The notes: a model not told the origin generated them from the sequence alone. A stretch of DNA of 64,000 nt from Leptodactylus fallax (GCA_947044405.1 CAMRHE010000206.1:1116001-1180000), one strand, 5' to 3'; positions 31,681 to 43,734 are shown, counted from the first letter of the stretch. Numbers and translations: made by a program.

Positions 31681-33272
31681 CAGTGGGGAAAAAAAGTATT
31701 TAGTCAGCCACCAATTTTGCAAGTTCTCCCACTTGTAAAGATGAGGCCGGCCTGTAATTGTCTTCATAGGTAGACCTCAACTATGAGAGACAAAATGAGA
31801 AAACATATCTAGAAAATCACATTGTCTGATTTTTTTTAAGAATTTATTTGCAAATTATGGTGGAAAATAAGTATTTGGTCAACTACAAACAAGCAAGATT
31901 TCTGGCTCTCACAGACCTGTAACTTCTTCTTTAAGAGGCTCCTCTGTCCTCCACTCATTACCTGTAGTAATGGCACCTGTTTGACATTGTTATCAGTATA
32001 AAAGACACCTGTCCACAACCTCAAGCAGTCACACTCCAAACTCCACTATGGTGAAGACCAAAGAGCTGTGGAAGGACACCAGAAACAAAATTATAGACCT
32101 GCACCAGGCTGGGAAGACTGAATCTGCAATAGGCAAGCAGCTTGGTGTGAAGATATCAACTGTGGAAGAATAATTAGAAAATGGAAGACATACAAGACCA
32201 CTGATAATCTACCTCCATCAGGGGCTCCACGCAAGATCTCACCCCTTGGGGTCACAAGAACGGTGAGCAAAAATCCTAGAACCACACGGGGGGACCTAGT
32301 GAGTGACCTGCAGAAAGCTGGGACTAATGTAATAAAGGCTACCGTCAGTAACACACTACACCGCCAGGAACTCAGATCCTGCAGTGCCAGACGTGTCCCC
32401 CTGCTTAAGCCAGTACATATCCGGGCCCGTCTGAAGTTTGCTAGAGAGCATTTGGATATTCCAGAAGAGTATTGGGAGAATGTCTTATGGTCAGATGAAA
32501 CCAAAGTAGAACTGTTTGGTAGAAACACAACTCGTCGTGTTTGGAGGAAAGTGAATGCTGAGTTGCATCCAAAGAACACCATACCTACTGTGAAGCATGG
32601 GGGTGGCAACATCATGCTTTGGGGCTGTTCCTCTGCTAAGGGATGAGGACGACTGATCCGTGTACATGAAAGAATGAATGGGACCATGTATCTTGAGATT
32701 TTGAGTGTAAACCTCCTTCCATCAGCAAGGGCATTGAAGATGAAACGTGGCTGGGTCTTCAGCATGACAATGATCCCAAGCACACCGCCAGGGCAACGAA
32801 GGAGTGGCTTCGTAAGAAGTATTTCAAGGTCCTGGAGTGGCCTAGCCAGTCTCCAGATCTCAACCCCATAGAAAACCTTTGGAGGGAATTGAAAGTCCGT
32901 GTTGCCCAGCGACAGTCCCAAAACATCACTGCTCTAGAGGAGATCTGCATGGAGGAATGGGCCAACATACCAGCAGCAGTGTGTGCCAACCTTGTGAAGA
33001 CTTACAGGAAACATTTGACCTCTGTCATTGCCAACAAAGGATATATAACAAAGTATTGAGATGAACTTTTGTTATTGACCAAATACTTATTTTCCACCAT
33101 AATTTGCAAATAAATTCTTTAAAAATTAGACAATGTGATTTTCTGGATTTGTTTTCTCAGTTTGTCTCTCATAGTTGAGGTCTACCTATGATGACAATTA
33201 CAGGCCGGCCTCATCTTTTTAAGTGGGAGAACTTGCACAATTGGTGGCTGACTAAATACTTTTTTTCCCCAC

Positions 33273-33274
<2 letters not shown>
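31681..33274 (+). mobile_element. Tc1-type transposon, decayed transposase
   Basis: The ends begin CAGTGGGGAAAAAAAGTATT and finish with the complement, inserted in a TA run. The plus-strand transposase starts at ATG 32049 ([20 protein letters not shown]), breaks near 32160, and resumes at 32263 with [28 protein letters not shown] and [12 protein letters not shown] stop at 32643 and further frameshifts follow, then [13 protein letters not shown] sequence near 32870. It belongs to the same family as 47650. Confidence 0.93.
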
Positions 33275-33329
<55 letters not shown>

Positions 33330-33399
33330 GACCTCATGGATCTTCCTTGTAGAAAATAAAATTCTAACTAAAAATATTGAGTAAAATTGCTAAACATGC

Positions 33400-33555
33400 T
33401 CCCATCCCACCCCTTGTATGTGTCTTGTCCCCTGTCATGCACTGTTACTTGGTGATCACCATTAGCACTGGACTTATCTCTGTAATGCTTTGTTCTTCTT
33501 TTCTTTGTTATTTTGAAACATTTTCAATAAAATTACTGTTAAAAAAAAAATAAAA
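33400..33555 (+). mobile_element. 5'-truncated LINE 3' end with A tail
   Basis: The segment ends TTTTCAATAAAATTACTG followed by an A-rich tail, preceded by TTGTTATTTTGAAACATT; this is the usual look of an L1-type 3' end. Confidence 0.4.
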
Positions 33556-33959
33556 TTGCTAAACATATAAAACCCTATATATACAGTATATATATATTTA
33601 TATCACCAGAGTGTCCGGGAGGTTTTATAAAGAATGACACCACACAGTAAAGAAGACACAGACACAATAAATAGATTTAACTAAGCTTTATTACTATAAT
33701 AAGTCCATAATAAATTTAATCATCCAGAGCAATTTATAGGATTTACTGCATAAAATATTGTGAACCAGAGGAAGGCGAAAATAACCCCCATATAAGGGGG
33801 AGAAAATTCCTTCCTGACCCCAAGTACTGGCGATCGGCTACTCCCTGGTTCACTGCAGTGATGACCCTGGATGGGGCCCTGTCACACTTATATATCATAC
33901 TAAGAGATATCTATCTTATAGCTAATTTATTCTCTACTATATGTTATAGCTATACCTAA

Positions 33960-34710
33960 GTGTACCTATACCTATGCAGTCTATGTAAGTCTATTATACT
34001 AATCATACATATTTTTTTATATTTTTATTTCTATATTATATTTCACTATTATACCTATACTAATTTTATTCCTGTATTATATAACTTATTCCTTATAATC
34101 TCTATTGTTCAATTTTTTTTTTACTTTCTTATTCATTTTTTATTTCTTATACTATTTTCATTACTATTCTAATCCTATTCCTGTAGCATCCTATATATAA
34201 CACCTTATACTTATTATAATACTGTATATTTTTTTATATTTTTTTCATTCTCATACTATTGTTTTTAAACCTACATTTACACTAATTGTATTCCTATTGT
34301 ATACAGTTTATCTTATATTTAATCTCTATTATTCTATATTATACTTATTCACCTATTTCTTTTTATTTTTATACTACATTTTATTACTACCCTTAAACTA
34401 ATCTTATTCCTATCATTTATAACTTATTTTATATAAAATCTCAATTATTCTATTCTATATATTTTAATTAATTTCTAAATAACTATGCCTATATTAATAT
34501 TATTCCTGTTATGTATATCTATATATATTACCTTATTTATTGTCGCTTACTTTCTATATACTTATATTTATTTAATTTCTTATTTATATATTTTTTTTTT
34601 GTATTTTCTGAATTGTTTTCTACTATTAGTCTACTTTATCTTATTCTTATCTTACATATAGCATCTAGAATTTTATCACATACTTACTCATAATATCTTT
34701 ATCATATCCT
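33960..34710. other. T-rich low-complexity spacer
   Basis: Very AT-rich sequence (TATTCCTGT, TTATACTTATT motifs) downstream of gene A. No gene signal; the conceptual peptides are low complexity. Confidence 0.6.
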
Positions 34711-34714
34711 TATC

Positions 34715-35120
34715 TTAAAGGGGTTGTCCAGGATTTGGACCAACCTCTGTGTAGGCCGAGAGAGTTGTAAGATAAAAAAAAAAAATAAAAGCATACCCAC
34801 CTGTCCCTGCCGCTCTGTTGTCTGCCGCCAGTGTCTGGTTTTGTGCTGGAGCCTGGATGCCAGAAGACCTGCGTCCTACGTGACCGCTGAGACCAATCAG
34901 TAACTGCAATGGTCGCTGGTAAGGAACTGGTGGCGTATGTGATTGTTCTCAGTGGTCATGTGGGGCGCAGGATTTCTGGCATCAAGGCACCAGTGTAAGA
35001 TCGGACAAAGGCGGCAGGCAATGGAGTGCTAGGGACAGGTGAGAATACTTCTTGTTTTTTTATTTTTCACCTCCCCTGACTTCCACACGAGTTGCTCCAA
35101 TTCCTGGACAATCCCTTTAA
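34715..35120. mobile_element. TTAA-flanked inverted-repeat element (copy A)
   Basis: TTAA at both ends frames AAGGGGTTGTCCAGGATTTG and its complement CAATTCCTGGACAATCCCTT. The inner sequence holds a poly-A stretch, CACCTGTCCCTGCCGC and GGGACAGGTGAGAATAC, also inverted. A piggyBac-type MITE is inferred from the TTAA. Confidence 0.7.
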
Positions 35121-35158
35121 CTTATGTTTTAAAACTGTTATTCTATATCATACTTATG

Positions 35159-35189
<31 letters not shown>

Positions 35190-35310
35190 AACACTAAACT
35201 TATAATTATTATTATCTTATCTAGCCTATGCCTTATATGTGGCCACTCTCATTCTATGTTATAATATTCTATGCTACATTTTTACTGTTTTTTTTTTTTT
35301 TTTTGTACCT

Positions 35311-35316
35311 TTTATT
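35311..35316 (-). terminator. Polyadenylation signal of gene A
   Basis: The minus strand has AATAAA about 35 bases after the stop codon; the same signal is kept in copy B. Confidence 0.55.
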
Positions 35317-35350
35317 ATGACTATACTTACCTATACTTACCTTACCTTAC

Positions 35351-35557
35351 CTAAATTCTATCCATGAAGGAGGCGATCCTGGCCCTGACTCTGCTGAGGA
35401 TCTGTCTTGCTGGAATGCAGAACCAGGAGAAACAAGATGTCTCTTCCTCCTCTTCTTCTACTGCTGTCTCTTCTTCTTCCTCTGCCTCTTCTTCTTCTAT
35501 TGTCTCCTCTTCTTCCTCTGTCTCAGAGGTTTCTTCCATTGTTTCCATCGATGATTC
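35351..35557 (-). CDS. Gene A exon 8 (Glu run and basic tail, stop TAG)
   Basis: TTTATTTATAG acceptor; 68 codons and a TAG stop. After ESSMETMEETSETEEE come mostly Glu residues, then TSCFSWFCIPARQILSRVRA and a short Arg-containing end. Copy B is 13 codons longer in the Glu run. Confidence 0.72.
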   Translation of the reverse strand, partial: ESSMETMEETSETEEEEETIEEEEAEEEEETAVEEEEEETSCFSWFCIPARQILSRVRARIASFMDRI

Positions 35558-38500
35558 CTATAAATAAAATGAATTCACTGCTTAATATAAATCCTTTTAT
35601 TTCAGATGAATGTGAAGATAAATGATGGATCTCCATGATATAAAATGACTATGTGGTGACATCACTTACATCGTCCTCCTCAGGGATCCTGACGCCGTCG
35701 TCCAGCTTCATGTAGATCCTCTGCAATAGATCAGGTAATGGTTAGTTTTCCGTGTCATGTAATATTATTACCATGTGTAGTAATCTAGTGGATCTACAGA
35801 GAAATGGTGAGAAGATCCTGCTCTATAGAGGATCTCTGGTGCTAAGTCCTGAGCGCATGTGCTGGTGTAATGGAGTGACATGTTATGTGCCAGGTTCTTT
35901 ATGTGATCAGTCAGTAACATGTAGAATCACAGAATAAGAAGAATCTGCAGAATTATAGACTCTGAGATCTTCTGGGCTGTGGTTCAGATTTATGTTTTAT
36001 AGTCTATTCTTTACAAGGCTCTTACCCCGTCCTCAGAGTCATCGTCATCATCATCTTCATCCTTGGAGAATTAAAGAGATAAAATATCATATTAAATATA
36101 AGGAGTTGTGCATCTGAATCCAAGCAAGTACAACATCTGTATAGAGTTTGTCTGTTTTCCTTGTTCTTTACATGAGTTTCCTCTGGGTTTACTCTACACT
36201 CCACCATATACTGATATTCCTATAAAACTGACCCTATTGTATATGTGTCTGAGATAGGGACATTATATTGTGAGCCCCATCGGGGACATTGACTGATGTG
36301 TATGATGTGTACAATGACAATTGTATGATATTGTCTTCTCTTATGTGGGGAGGGGGCAGTGAAGTGGATTTTCTGTAATGTCGGATATAGACATGTATGT
36401 GACAAATATGAATATTATATAATATTATGTCCTATATTACGATGATTTGCTGATATCACTTACATAACTCTCGGTGATCCTCAGTCCGATGAGTCTTGCC
36501 TGTTATAAGAATATAGTAATAATATATTATTAGAGTCACTTTCATCTGTTGCAGCTGTAGAGAAATCTCTAGAGAAATATAGAAATGACAATAACATAAC
36601 ACACAGGAGTTCAGGTTTTCCTTGAACTTCTCTGTAGCAAGTAAGGCCTTGTTCACATCTGTCCCTTACTTCTCACAGTGTGACCCCCCCATATAACCGA
36701 AGTCTTGGTATTTATGACAGAAAACTATCGCATGTAACATAACAAGACTTCATACCTGTACATACATGTAAGGAAGCTGTAAAAGTACAGAGCACATGTG
36801 AATGAGGTTCTCACCTCCTCCAGGGTGATGTCCATCGCATCTTCGAAATTCCTGAAGAACTGGAAAGAGACCACATCATGTGTCATACAGGATTATATTT
36901 ACTGAGGTCATTCATGAGGGGTGAAATGTAATTTTTGTTGTGAAGGTCATTTTGGTGAAGTCCATATAAATGATATATAAATGTATTTTCTACATTTTAC
37001 CTTCTGTGCAGTATAAAGGGAATGATGGGTTAAGACTCTGTTCACATTGGAGGTAAATGACCTTGTGGTATGTTAGAGAGTAGGATTGTATAATATGATG
37101 TATACAGTGATGCTTTACTCTTCTTCTTCTAAGATTGTCTATGTGTGAGATGATGTGGTCACGCTGCTCTAGTGTAGTGTCCGCTAGTATCACTTACATA
37201 TTCCTCGGCGCTCCTCATGATGTGCTCCATGATGAAGAGAGGAGGAGGCTGCAAGAAAACTTCTTATATTTAGTTGTCCTGAGTTTCTTTACACAATTGG
37301 CCACAATTACATAAAATCTGATAACAAAACCTATTAATATTATATATTGTTTTATGGTTATAAAATGTACTGATGAGATGTAAGTAATGAAGCACAGGGC
37401 CACACTATAGGGAGGAGACATAGCACATATACCAGGAGGGCCATACACATGTCCAGCCATTTCTCCTATACAGTATATGGCTGTGATAGGGGTCAGGTGG
37501 GGTCTGATCCCAGTAGTGTGATGGGTAAAATGATTAATTGGCATTGTCAGAGCAGAGATATCTCCAGATATATTCTTTCAAGTCCTAAGATAAATAGGAA
37601 GTAACATTGAGTTCTGGCATCTCCAGGGCACAGTAGCAGATAAGAAATACCATAGGCCCCGGGCTGTGTAATAAACCTGGGCTGTAAAGAACCCATATTA
37701 TAATCTGACATTGCCAGGGTAACATTTACATAGAATTTCATGTTCTGTATAAAATACATTGTAATGTTCAGTGTACAGTAGAATATTTATATGCTAATAT
37801 AGTAGTAGTGTAGACATGTTGTATGTGTTCAATGTTACAATATAGACAGAAAGTATAAAGTACAGATAAAAGACCCTGACACCGACATTATGGGTAAATC
37901 CGGCGAGTAGTGCCGATGCCATCATGGTGGGCACGTCGAAGGTCTCATCTTCCTCTGGATGGCGCTCCATATCGACGTCCGTCAAGGGTGGCTCCTGACC
38001 AGAAATATATTTTATAATGATATATATAAGTGATACAAGATATGATACTAGATATGTAGTGTTCATGTAGTGCTCATATATATATATATAATTCTGCCAC
38101 ACATGGAAGCTGTGAGTGGGATTACATGAAATCCTATTCACTAACATGTAACATCAATCAACTGCCATAAATATCTGTAGCTGCCAAACCATCTGAAGTG
38201 AAAGATGTGCATGTGATTAACTAGGATAAACACTCCTGTCACTGCCCCTATACTGTACACAAAGTAACTTGGCTTCATATTCAGCAGTATGTTATCCACT
38301 ATAAGGCTGGAATACTATTCATGGTCAGGGCTGGTAGTATTTGATCAGCAGACAAATAGTCAGGGCCTCTTGGGCTCCTTTCCTTCTCTCCACCTCCAGT
38401 ATACCGGTACTCTAAATGGCACAGGACAGGTAGCCGTCCTATTACATATTATATTTTTGGGGTCCGGAAGCTTTAAATTACACCTCTGTCAGTGCCCAAC

Positions 38501-40080
38501 ATGTGACTACGGAGTCCAGTGATTGGCTGCAGCAGTCACCTGACCTTTAACCTTTTGGAGCGGGCAGACCATGGAGCAAGAGGATCGGGGTACACGCCAC
38601 CTGAACCAAGGACCTTACGCATTCCTTTTTTTGTTTTACCCCGACGTTCCTGGTAAAGTGGGGCACCATTACTACTTTTGCTATGGGGCTCCATAGTTAC
38701 TTGTTACTCCCCTGCAGATAACATCCCACTGCTACCTGTTTAACACAATAAATGCCATAGTCAGCAGTGACTGCGGCACCTTTTGAGTGGTAGCAGTGGG
38801 AGGACGGTGTTATTGCTTTCTTTGCCCATCCCCCATGAGAATATAAATCAATCTATAATGTATATGCACCTCAAAGTGGTTCTATAATGTGACCAGTCCC
38901 AAAGAGAACAAGCCTACATGTGGCTACATTGCAAAATAGTTATTTCTCTATCAATGCAAGAAAATAATATATATTTTATTAAAAAAAAAAAAAAATTATT
39001 GCACAAAAGTCAAACAGAAAAATTATACATATTTGGTATCGCTGTAATCGGACCCAACCATAGAATAAAGGTGACCTGTTATTTATATCACATGGTAAAC
39101 AGGGTAAATTTATGCAAATAAACAATGAACCCCCAGTGGTGAGACCCCCCAGTGATCAGATACTTAGAACCATCCTGTGGACACGGAATAAGTGTTGTTG
39201 CGGCAAAACCTCTTTAAGAACCAGTTCAAATTATAATTTGCCAATAATTATATAGTAATATAATATAATAATGTGCCAGGTAGTGCCCAGTCCATGCCCA
39301 TCACATACATGTCACATGACCTCTTCACTGTACCTAATTAATATACCAGACACAATGAAAACTGGAGCAATAAATATCTGCAGTATACAGAGTCTGAACA
39401 GGGACGTGTAAAGTGGTCAAGAAGGATTAAAAATTAAACGTTGAAATATTAGAAATAAAGTAGAATGATACATTATATTGGATGCCAGTCACATTACTGG
39501 TTAGGTCCTTACATTGGTTGTCCCATCCTGATATTTATTTGTTTTTATGTATATATCAAATCTGTAATCTGCGGCTCATGTTATTACTGACAGATACATT
39601 ATTGTTATGTAAAATACTTTCTGGAATATCATGAATAAGCTTGTTAAGATGGAGGGTCGACCATTTTAGCCTAACTGTTACAGATGTGCTGGAAACATCC
39701 CTGAGCATTTAATACAGTAATAAGCCGAGCATTGTAGTTGTCCCCGCTGAGCAGTGCTGCCCCCATGTGGGATACAGCCAGCTTCACTGTTTTACCTGTT
39801 CTCCTTTCCCAAGATGGCCACTGATGGAGGGGTATGTGCCCAAATCAGTCCTTCAGTGCCCTCCATTGAATAACAGTGTGCATGGTGTTGTGTATGTGCT
39901 ATTACCTCTGCTGTAATGGACAGGTCTATAGTGGCCAAACGCTATACAGAATCAAATACACCGGTCACCTCCCACCTCTGCCTATATACTCTGTGTACTG
40001 TGATGTATTACCCTATGTGTAGTGTATACAATGTGTGAACAAGGACTTACCAATAGGTGATGAAGATGGTGCAGTATAAC
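35351..40080 (-). CDS. Gene A: unknown, highly acidic protein with basic cysteine-containing tail, about 173 residues
   Basis: Eight minus-strand exons: 40051-40080 (probably 5' UTR), 37875-37994, 37198-37248, 36815-36859, 36464-36499, 36026-36061, 35670-35720, 35351-35557. Each coding exon is a multiple of three in phase 0, with AG acceptors and mostly GTAAGT/GTGAGA donors. The likely start is the ATG in exon 2 (GATATGG context), giving MERHPEEDETFDVPTMMASA and onward. In order: a mixed N-terminus, three short amphipathic segments (PPPLFIMEHIMRSAEEY, FFRNFEDAMDITLEE, ARLIGLRITESY), an Asp run, RIYMKLDDGVRIPEEDD, a long Glu run, and a tail SCFSWFCIPARQILSRVRAR ending FMDRI. No signal peptide or known domain was recognised. 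The intact second copy at 57812 argues that it is a real gene. Function unknown. Confidence 0.72.
35670..35720 (-). CDS. Gene A exon 7
   Basis: CTATTGCAG acceptor, GTAAGT donor, 17 codons RIYMKLDDGVRIPEEDD. Confidence 0.72.
36026..36061 (-). CDS. Gene A exon 6 (Asp run)
   Basis: TTCTCCAAG acceptor, GTAAGA donor, 12 codons DEDDDDDDSEDG. Copy B has one Asp codon fewer. Confidence 0.68.
36464..36499 (-). CDS. Gene A exon 5
   Basis: TTATAACAG acceptor, GTAAGT donor, 12 codons ARLIGLRITESY. Confidence 0.7.
36815..36859 (-). CDS. Gene A exon 4
   Basis: CTCTTTCCAG acceptor, GTGAGA donor, 15 codons FFRNFEDAMDITLEE. Confidence 0.72.
37198..37248 (-). CDS. Gene A exon 3
   Basis: TTTCTTGCAG acceptor, GTAAGT donor, 17 codons PPPLFIMEHIMRSAEEY. 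Confidence 0.72.
37875..37994 (-). CDS. Gene A exon 2, likely start codon
   Basis: Acceptor TTCTGGTCAG is good; the donor is weak (GTCTTT at the chosen end, or GTCGGT 12 bases earlier, both in phase). It contains the likely start ATG and the acidic RHPEEDETFD stretch followed by MMASALLAGF. Confidence 0.6.
38685..39301. other. Segment of about 617 bases present only in duplication copy A
   Basis: Copy B joins TTTTGCTAT directly to CACATACATG (near 61131), whereas copy A has about 617 bases between. No inverted repeats or target duplication were seen, so deletion in copy B is as likely as insertion in A. Confidence 0.75.
40051..40080 (-). other. Gene A exon 1 (probably 5' UTR)
   Basis: TTTCTTGCAG acceptor and GTAAGT donor frame 30 bases. 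No ATG inside. The acceptor means a further upstream exon exists, probably within 40090-40350. If translated in the downstream phase it would read VILHHLHHLL. Confidence 0.55.
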
Positions 40081-40359
40081 CTGCAAGAAAAATAACAAAG
40101 ACACACACAAAGACTCACAGACACACACAGAACAACAGACAATACAAAACAAGAAACAATAATATGCCTAGGCGGCTCCGAAATCCAAACTATCCAAAAT
40201 GCTTCTTGTAAAACACAAGACGCTGCGATCCTCCCTCTACACTGACTGGCAGTTGAGCAGAGAGTTCAAATCACATTCTGTGCAGGTGCCAGGACTGACC
40301 AATCACATGCCAGCCACATGGTCACTGCAGCCAGTTGGTTTGACAGTATTTCGAAGGCG

Positions 40360-40387
40360 TTTATATATATATATATATATATATATC
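40360..40387. repeat. (TA)n microsatellite at duplication edge
   Basis: TA run directly beyond the end of duplication copy A; copy B also ends at a TA run. Confidence 0.95.
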
Positions 40388-41049
40388 AGTATATTTATGT
40401 TTATATGGTTTGCGGGAATTAACGTCAGTAGTGGAAGGCGAAGCGGGTTTACAACAGATAGAGACAGTGACACAGCTGGTAGACCAAAACCAACAGAAAA
40501 GAACAGCCTTTTTCGGCAATAAAGAAAACGAAACCTGCTCGGCTGAGCTTTACCTAACATAGACTTTCCTGTGTATACCAAGGGCCATTCTACCAGGCAC
40601 TGGACACACAGCAGTGATAAGTAAATTGTCACTCACAGGCAGAGTACAGAGGTCCAAACTTTACAGCTCCAGTGCACATCCAATACTGAGTCCCAGACTG
40701 GACTCCTCCAGAATCCTGTCCAACTCTGAGCTCTCCTCAAACTCTGTGAAGGAATCTTTTGATAAAAATGCTGCAGGTGCAGCGACTAACCAGCACCCTG
40801 GTCCTAATAATAGAAATAGACTAGGAATTGGAGCTTTCCATTACTGACACCATATCCTGGGGGGAAATATATCTTGCTTCTCTGATTTTCCCCATCACTA
40901 TCTTACATACTCTTCCCCTATGTTTGATCCTGTAGGGTCAGACACTTTTAGCTACAAGACAGTGTGTTCTAGGCAGAGCATCTACATTTCCTTGCAGTTT
41001 TCTTGCCCTATGTTCTACTTTAAACTTGTAGTTTTGTAAGGTAAGGAAT

Positions 41050-42010
41050 CACCTGGTAACTCTGGCATTTCTTTCTAACGCCTGACACATCCATGTCACT
41101 GGAGAGGGATCTGTGATCAACCTGAAACGACAACCCAACAAATAGTGTTTCAGGGATTCAAGGGCCCACCTAAAGGCCAAACACTGTAGTTCCACAATAC
41201 TATATATTCTCTCAGGAGGTGTGAGTTTTCTGCTCAAATATGTCACCAGGTGTTCCTCGCCACGAACCTCCTGTGACAGGATGGCTCCTAACCCTATATC
41301 AGAAGTGTCCGTTTAGACAATGAGCTCTTTTTTTAAAGTCAGGTGTGCGTAAGACCGGCTGTTCACACAGGGCCACTTTCAACTTCTAAAATGCCCTTTC
41401 TGCTTCAGGGTTCCGCTTAACCATGACTATGTCACGGCAAAGTTAGAAATGAATCTGCAATAATATCCCACAATTCCTAAAAAATACTCTCACCTGTCTT
41501 TTTGTCAAAGGCCGGGGCCAGTTTTGAATAGCCTCAGTTTATTCACTTGTGGTTTTATCACCCCTCTACCGATTATCTACCACTGATAATGTGTTTCCTT
41601 TAGGGCCAAGGCACACTTTTTTGTATTTTCTGTCAACCCCGCTACTTGCACTATTGGTAGAGGGCTTCCCCAGTCCTCGCTAAAGATGATAATATAATCC
41701 AGATATGCAGAAGCATACTGATCATGAGGTGTAAGAACCTTATCCATCAGCCTTTGAAAGGTTGCTGGAGCCCCATGCAATCCAAATGGCATATTGACAT
41801 ATTGGAACAGACCATCTGGGGTAACAAAAGCAGTTTTCTCCTTAGCACTATCTGTGAGGGGAATTTGCCAGTAGCCTTTAGTTAGGCCAGGTATGGAAAA
41901 ATACCTTGCATGGCCGAGTCTCTCAATTTATTTATCAAATTTCTGTATCGGGAATGCATCAAACTTTGACTTTTCATTAAGTTTACGGAAGTCGTTACAA
42001 AAATGTGTCT
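41050..42010 (-). pseudogene. Ty3/gypsy pol fragment (RT to RNase H)
   Basis: Minus-strand broken frames carry FCNDFRKLNEKSKFDAFPI, then MPFGLHGAPATFQRLMDKVL and a YLDYIIIF segment (the YxDD region with the second Asp changed to Tyr), then AGLTENTKKCALALKE, and an RNase H part LTPPERIYSIVELQCLAFRW. Frameshifts and stops run throughout and no LTRs were found, so it is a dead fragment. Confidence 0.85.
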
Positions 42011-42087
42011 TTGGCAAGAAATCCATGTTCTGTTTCAGATCCAATGATGGTCGGATTCGAGCATGAAGGCCACATGGTGAGCGCTTC

Positions 42088-42318
42088 AATAATGTCCTAT
42101 AGTGGCCCCACCACACAATATAACGTTCCATAGTGGCCCCTTCACACAGTATAATGTCCCATAGTGGCCCCTTCACACACTATAATGTCTCGTAGCAGCC
42201 CCACCACACAGTATAATGTCCCATAGTGCCCCACCGTGCAGTGTAATGTCGCGTAGGGGTCCCTTCACACAGTATAATGTCCCATAGTGGCCCTCACACA
42301 GGATAATGTCCCACTGTA
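42088..42318. repeat. Tandem repeat of about 31 bases, about 7 units
   Basis: Units resemble TATAATGTCCCATAGTGGCC followed by CCTTCACACAG, with moderate divergence. Confidence 0.85.
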
Positions 42319-42329
42319 GCATTTTTTTT

Positions 42330-42620
42330 TGGGTTCGCCACCCATGAACCACTATTATACTTTGGGGTCTCTTCAGAGTATAATTATCTCCTACCTTCTG
42401 AGTGACGTCAGAGATGGCTGAGGCTTATGATTGGGAATTAGTGGTCATGTGGGTAATGCTGGCATCACCGTGCCAGTGTGATGTCATTCAGGAAGCAGTA
42501 AGAAGGCCAAAGAGGAAGGGGACTCAGGAGAGGTGAGTAACACTGTATATTTTACTCATCTGCCCTGGACTCCTCTAGTTATACTGTTGGGTCCTTTAGC
42601 CCACTAGGATTTAGCATCCT
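42330..42620. repeat. Interspersed repeat of the 26400/30045/54090 family
   Basis: It starts GGGTTCGCCACCCATGAACC, contains TATTATACTTTGGGGTCTC and ends at GGAGAGGTGAGTAACACTG with CTGCCCTGGACTCCTC. Confidence 0.5.
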
Positions 42621-43730
42621 TATATAGAGGGGGCTAAATCCAAATGGGCAGAGTGACTGGGTCTTTAGAATTGGTCATCAATTACAGATTACCAGGAGTC
42701 CACAGCTGATCAGCTGCCTGAAGAGACTGTAATGCTCATGTGAGCCCTGCAGCCTCTTCAGTATTTGGCCAGCACAGTGTCATACATTTGTACAGCATCT
42801 GTGCTTAATTTCACAGTTCAGACCATTAATTTGAATGGGACTGCGCTGCGATTATGTCATGTGACTTATGTCGCATACTTCCTAACCGTCCCGGATTCAG
42901 CGGGACAGTCCCTGATTATGGGCCCTGTCCCGCTGTCCTGGTCGGCAGGTGGTATATCCCGGTTTCAACTCATCTGCGTCCGGAGGATCACTGTCTCACC
43001 AGTGTGCCTCTGTGTGCTCCGGCCCCGGGAGTTGTAGACGCGATGTGATGACGTCACTCACATTGCGACTACAGCTCCCTGAACACTCCGGGAGAAGAGA
43101 CTGCAGACAAAGCAGCAGGGAAGTGAGGAGAGGTGAGTACAGAGTTGGACTGGCCCACCGGGGAACCAGTGAATCCAGAGAGGACGCAGATGAGTTGAAT
43201 ACAGTGATGAAGCTGGAGCGGACAGCCACTGTTTCATCACTGTACTCCTGTATGCACCGGCCCAAGGAGCTGTAGGCGTGCTGTGATGACGTCACTCACA
43301 TCGTGCCTGTAGCTCTCTCAACAGTCCGGAGAGGCAGACCTCAGACAGAGCAGCAGGGATGCGAGGAGAGGTAAGTATCAGTGTTTTATTATCTTAAACT
43401 GTGGGGGCAAATGGAGGGGGAACATTAAACTGGGGGCAGATGAAAAGGGGACATTAAACTGGGGGCAGATGGAGGGAGGTACATTAAATTGGTGGCAGAT
43501 GGAAGGGGCATTAAACTGGGGGCAGATGAAGGGGGGCAGATAGAGCATGACATTAAACTGGAGGCAAGTCCCTCAGCAGTCATGTGTGGCAAAGGGGCTT
43601 CCACTGGCAAAGCCACGGTTTGCTCTGCACCGGACAGTGGCGGCAGACACTGGTGTCAGGTGAGTATGATTTTTTTTTTTTTTTAAATGTTTCACCTTCC
43701 TCTGTATCCTCTCTGAAATTCCTGGAGAAC
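42621..43730. other. Repeat-rich, moderately GC-rich spacer
   Basis: Two related segments (about 42950-43130 and 43190-43380) share TGATGACGTCACTCACAT and GAGGAGAGGT, and a purine-rich stretch (about 43400-43560) repeats ACATTAAACTGGGGGCAGAT. ORFs across it on both strands have no domain signal. Confidence 0.5.
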
Positions 43731-43734
43731 CCCT

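Larger units (their letters stand above)
33605..40352. repeat. Segmental duplication, copy A
   Basis: It is collinear with 56088-62197 over nearly its whole length, including introns, poly-T tracts, TTAA-flanked repeat, exons and promoter region. Main differences are about 617 extra bases at 38685-39301 in copy A, small indels in exons and introns, and different (TA)n flanks. Confidence 0.95.

Noticed and set aside
35364..35567. Plus-strand ORF starting MKEAILALTLLRICLAG with a Ser-rich run (also at 57825-58067)
   Set aside because: It looks like a signal peptide plus mucin-like Ser run, but it is the antisense of the Glu-run exon. All splice signals around it support the minus strand.
42765..43295. 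Overlapping ORFs on both strands
   Set aside because: GC-richer repeat sequence with no domain, splice or conservation signal.
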